Assembly: GCA_003695205.1 (NCBI GenBank)
Contig: RFIO01000420.1
Location: 1-6,117, forward strand
Direction of reading: 5' to 3'
Length of the DNA: 6,117 nucleotides
Source: Deltaproteobacteria bacterium
Lineage (GTDB): Bacteria > Desulfobacterota > Desulfuromonadia > Desulfuromonadales > Geothermobacteraceae
Part shown: positions 5,088 to 6,117 of the stretch, piece by piece
Layout: every line of letters begins with the position of its first letter
Numbering within the stretch: the first letter of the stretch is position 1
The notes under the pieces: model-generated
Database searches by the model: none
What the model was told of the DNA's origin: nothing
Seen by the model: the letters and a program-made list of their open reading frames with translations, nothing else
Made by a program: the position numbers and the translations under genes

Positions 5088-5446
5088 AAACTCCCGGCGG
5101 GCATGGCGGTTCTACCTTGATGACATGATCGAATTCGCCGAAAAGGTCCTTACCTACACCGAAGGACGGGACCAGGCAGGGTTCGTTTCCGACAACCTGA
5201 CCTATGATGCCACCCTGCGAAACCTGGAACTGATCGGCGAAGCGGCCACTCGAATCCCGGAGGATGTCCGCGCAGCCCACCCCGAAATCCCCTGGCGCAT
5301 GATCATCGCAACGCGCAACCGCCTGATCCACGGCTACCTCGGCATTGACGATGAACATCCTCTGGAGCATCATCCGCGATGATATACCGGAGCTGCTTCC
5401 CCACCTGCATCAGCTGAAAGAAAATCAGAGCGACCCGCCCCGGTAG
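5083..5446 (+). pseudogene. hepT: HepT-type toxin (DUF86, HEPN RNase), degraded: no start codon and a frameshift
   Basis: HepT proteins are HEPN-domain RNases (about 110-120 residues) held inactive by MntA. Here the frame reads SRRAWRFYLDDMIEFAEKVL and continues through LRNLELIGEAATRIPEDV and PEIPW to RNRLIHGY (codons 5314-5337), the intact RX4HXY active motif whose Tyr is the AMP-acceptor in this family. Two faults are visible. Between the stop at 5038-5040 and the internal ATG at 5125 there is no ATG, GTG or TTG in frame, so the first helix has no normal start. After GID (5343-5349) the frame shifts and stops at 5380-5382. Dropping one A at 5354/5355 restores DDILWSIIRDDIPELLPHL and runs to the TAG at 5444-5446. 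ATG 5125 has no Shine-Dalgarno and would give an 85-residue fragment lacking both termini. Sequencing error could explain the frameshift. Confidence 0.85.
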
Positions 5447-5449
5447 CAG
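5424..5449. repeat. 26-bp direct repeat, right copy (end of the methyltransferase gene)
   Basis: Exact copy of 4616-4641. It contains the stop codon (5425-5427, minus strand) and last seven sense codons of the TrmN6-like gene and, on the plus strand, codons QSDPPR-stop in the same frame as in dciA. It also supplies the stop that the frame-corrected hepT would use. Confidence 0.95.
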
Positions 5450-6117
5450 CCCTCGACCTGCGGGCTGTAGCCATCCCCTTCGTAGACATATAGCGGCGGC
5501 TCGACCTCCAGGCCCGGCGCCGATGCCCGTCGCCCCTCCACCAGCACCAGGTTCGCCGGCTCGCCAACACGCGGGTGAACCAGCCGCACCCGTTTCGGCT
5601 CGATGTTGACCGCGCGCATACCGCAGAAAACATCGGCCAGCCGTTCGGGCAGGTGTACCAGGCACAGCCGGCCGCCGTTACGCAGAACAAAGGCTGCGGC
5701 GCGCAGAAAGTCCTCCAGGGAACCATCCAGCTCGTGGCGCGCCGCCCCGCGCTCGTCACCCGGGGCGATCCGCCCCGATTCGGGCCGGCGAAAGGGCGGA
5801 TTGGTCAGCACCAGGTCGACCGACTGCACCGGAACAAATCGGGACACCTCCTGCACCCGCCCCTGTTCGATGCGCACCCGCCCCTCAAGGCCGTTCAGAG
5901 CCACGCTGCGCCGGGCGCGACCGACCATGGCCGGCTGGCGCTCGATCCCGATGATACTGCGCGCCTGAGACCAGGCCGCCGCCAGAAGCGGCAGCACGCC
6001 GTTGCCGCAGCCGAGATCGACCAGCGTGCCGGAGAAGGAGGCCAGGCGGGCGAACCCCGCCAGCAGAAAGGGATCGATGGAAAAACGGTAGCCCTTGCGG
6101 GCCTGATAGACCTTCAG
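5425..6117 (-). CDS. TrmN6-like tRNA1(Val) adenine-37 N6-methyltransferase, partial at its N-terminus
   Basis: The frame is open to the right edge: 230 residues are visible and the start lies beyond 6117. The visible part begins KVYQARKGYRFSIDPFLLAG, typical of the YfiC/TrmN6 group, followed by the SAM-binding motif LVDLGCGNG (visible residues 32-40), the acidic GIER loop (57-60) and the catalytic LTNPPF (104-109). NPPF/NPPY marks methylation of an exocyclic amino group such as N6 of adenine. By family it methylates A37 of tRNA1(Val); other N6-methyltransferases share these motifs, so the substrate is an inference. The family is about 240-255 residues, so perhaps 10-20 are missing. It converges on the mntA-hepT segment, and its final codons CYRGGSL lie in the right 26-bp repeat. 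The shorter GTG start at 5997 would delete the SAM motif and is wrong. Confidence 0.88.
   Translation of the reverse strand: MKVYQARKGYRFSIDPFLLAGFARLASFSGTLVDLGCGNGVLPLLAAAWSQARSIIGIERQPAMVGRARRSVALNGLEGRVRIEQGRVQEVSRFVPVQSVDLVLTNPPFRRPESGRIAPGDERGAARHELDGSLEDFLRAAAFVLRNGGRLCLVHLPERLADVFCGMRAVNIEPKRVRLVHPRVGEPANLVLVEGRRASAPGLEVEPPLYVYEGDGYSPQVEGCYRGGSL

Larger units (their letters stand above)
4642..5423. mobile_element. Putative inserted cassette carrying a HepT/MntA toxin-antitoxin module
   Basis: The 782 bp between the two 26-bp direct repeats hold a promoter, mntA and the hepT remnant, none of which belongs with the flanking genes. Removing this segment plus one repeat copy would bring dciA and the methyltransferase gene tail-to-tail, overlapping by 22 bp, with both ends unchanged; this is the main evidence for insertion. 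No transposase or integrase gene and no matching terminal inverted repeats were seen, so it is not a standard insertion sequence. It may be a non-autonomous element, or DNA captured during break repair. The left 155 bases are AT-richer than the flanks and contain no complete gene. Confidence 0.6.

Overview
This is a GC-rich (roughly 60-65 % by eye) bacterial chromosomal segment with the housekeeping order ffh - rpsP - khpA - rimM - trmD - SPOUT RNA methyltransferase on the minus strand. That order, with a PF09936-type methyltransferase directly after trmD, together with the neighbouring DUF3343 protein, DciA-type protein and small conserved membrane protein, best fits the Desulfuromonadota (Geobacter/Desulfuromonas/Pelobacter relatives). 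The assignment rests on gene order and protein style only; no 16S or database search was available.

Layout. Positions 1-3361 (minus strand) are a translation and protein-targeting operon, read right to left: the SRP GTPase Ffh, ribosomal protein bS16, the KH-domain RNA-binding protein KhpA, the 16S maturation factor RimM, the tRNA m1G37 methyltransferase TrmD, and the start of a SPOUT methyltransferase cut by the left edge. The last four genes overlap or nearly touch (GTGA and ATGA overlaps), so they are probably translationally coupled. A good sigma70-type promoter for ffh lies across the stop codon of the upstream DUF3343 (Se/S-carrier-like) gene. From 3728 to 3869 there is a divergent intergenic region. 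Its rightward promoter (TTGACC-17 bp-TAAAAT) drives a small membrane-protein gene that overlaps dciA (DUF721 family) by four bases. A TrmN6-like N6-adenine methyltransferase gene enters from the right edge and converges on dciA.

The unusual part is 4616-5449. A 26-bp sequence containing the last codons and stop of dciA is repeated exactly at the end of the convergent methyltransferase gene. Between the two copies lies about 0.78 kb carrying its own promoter, an intact MntA-type nucleotidyltransferase antitoxin gene and a HepT toxin gene that is broken in two ways: no in-frame start codon, and a one-base frameshift near the C-terminus. The simplest reading is that a type VII (HepT/MntA) toxin-antitoxin module was inserted exactly into the tail-to-tail overlap of dciA and the methyltransferase gene, duplicating the overlap so that both neighbours kept their natural ends. 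The toxin then decayed while the antitoxin stayed intact. No recombinase is encoded in the window, so the mechanism of insertion is open.
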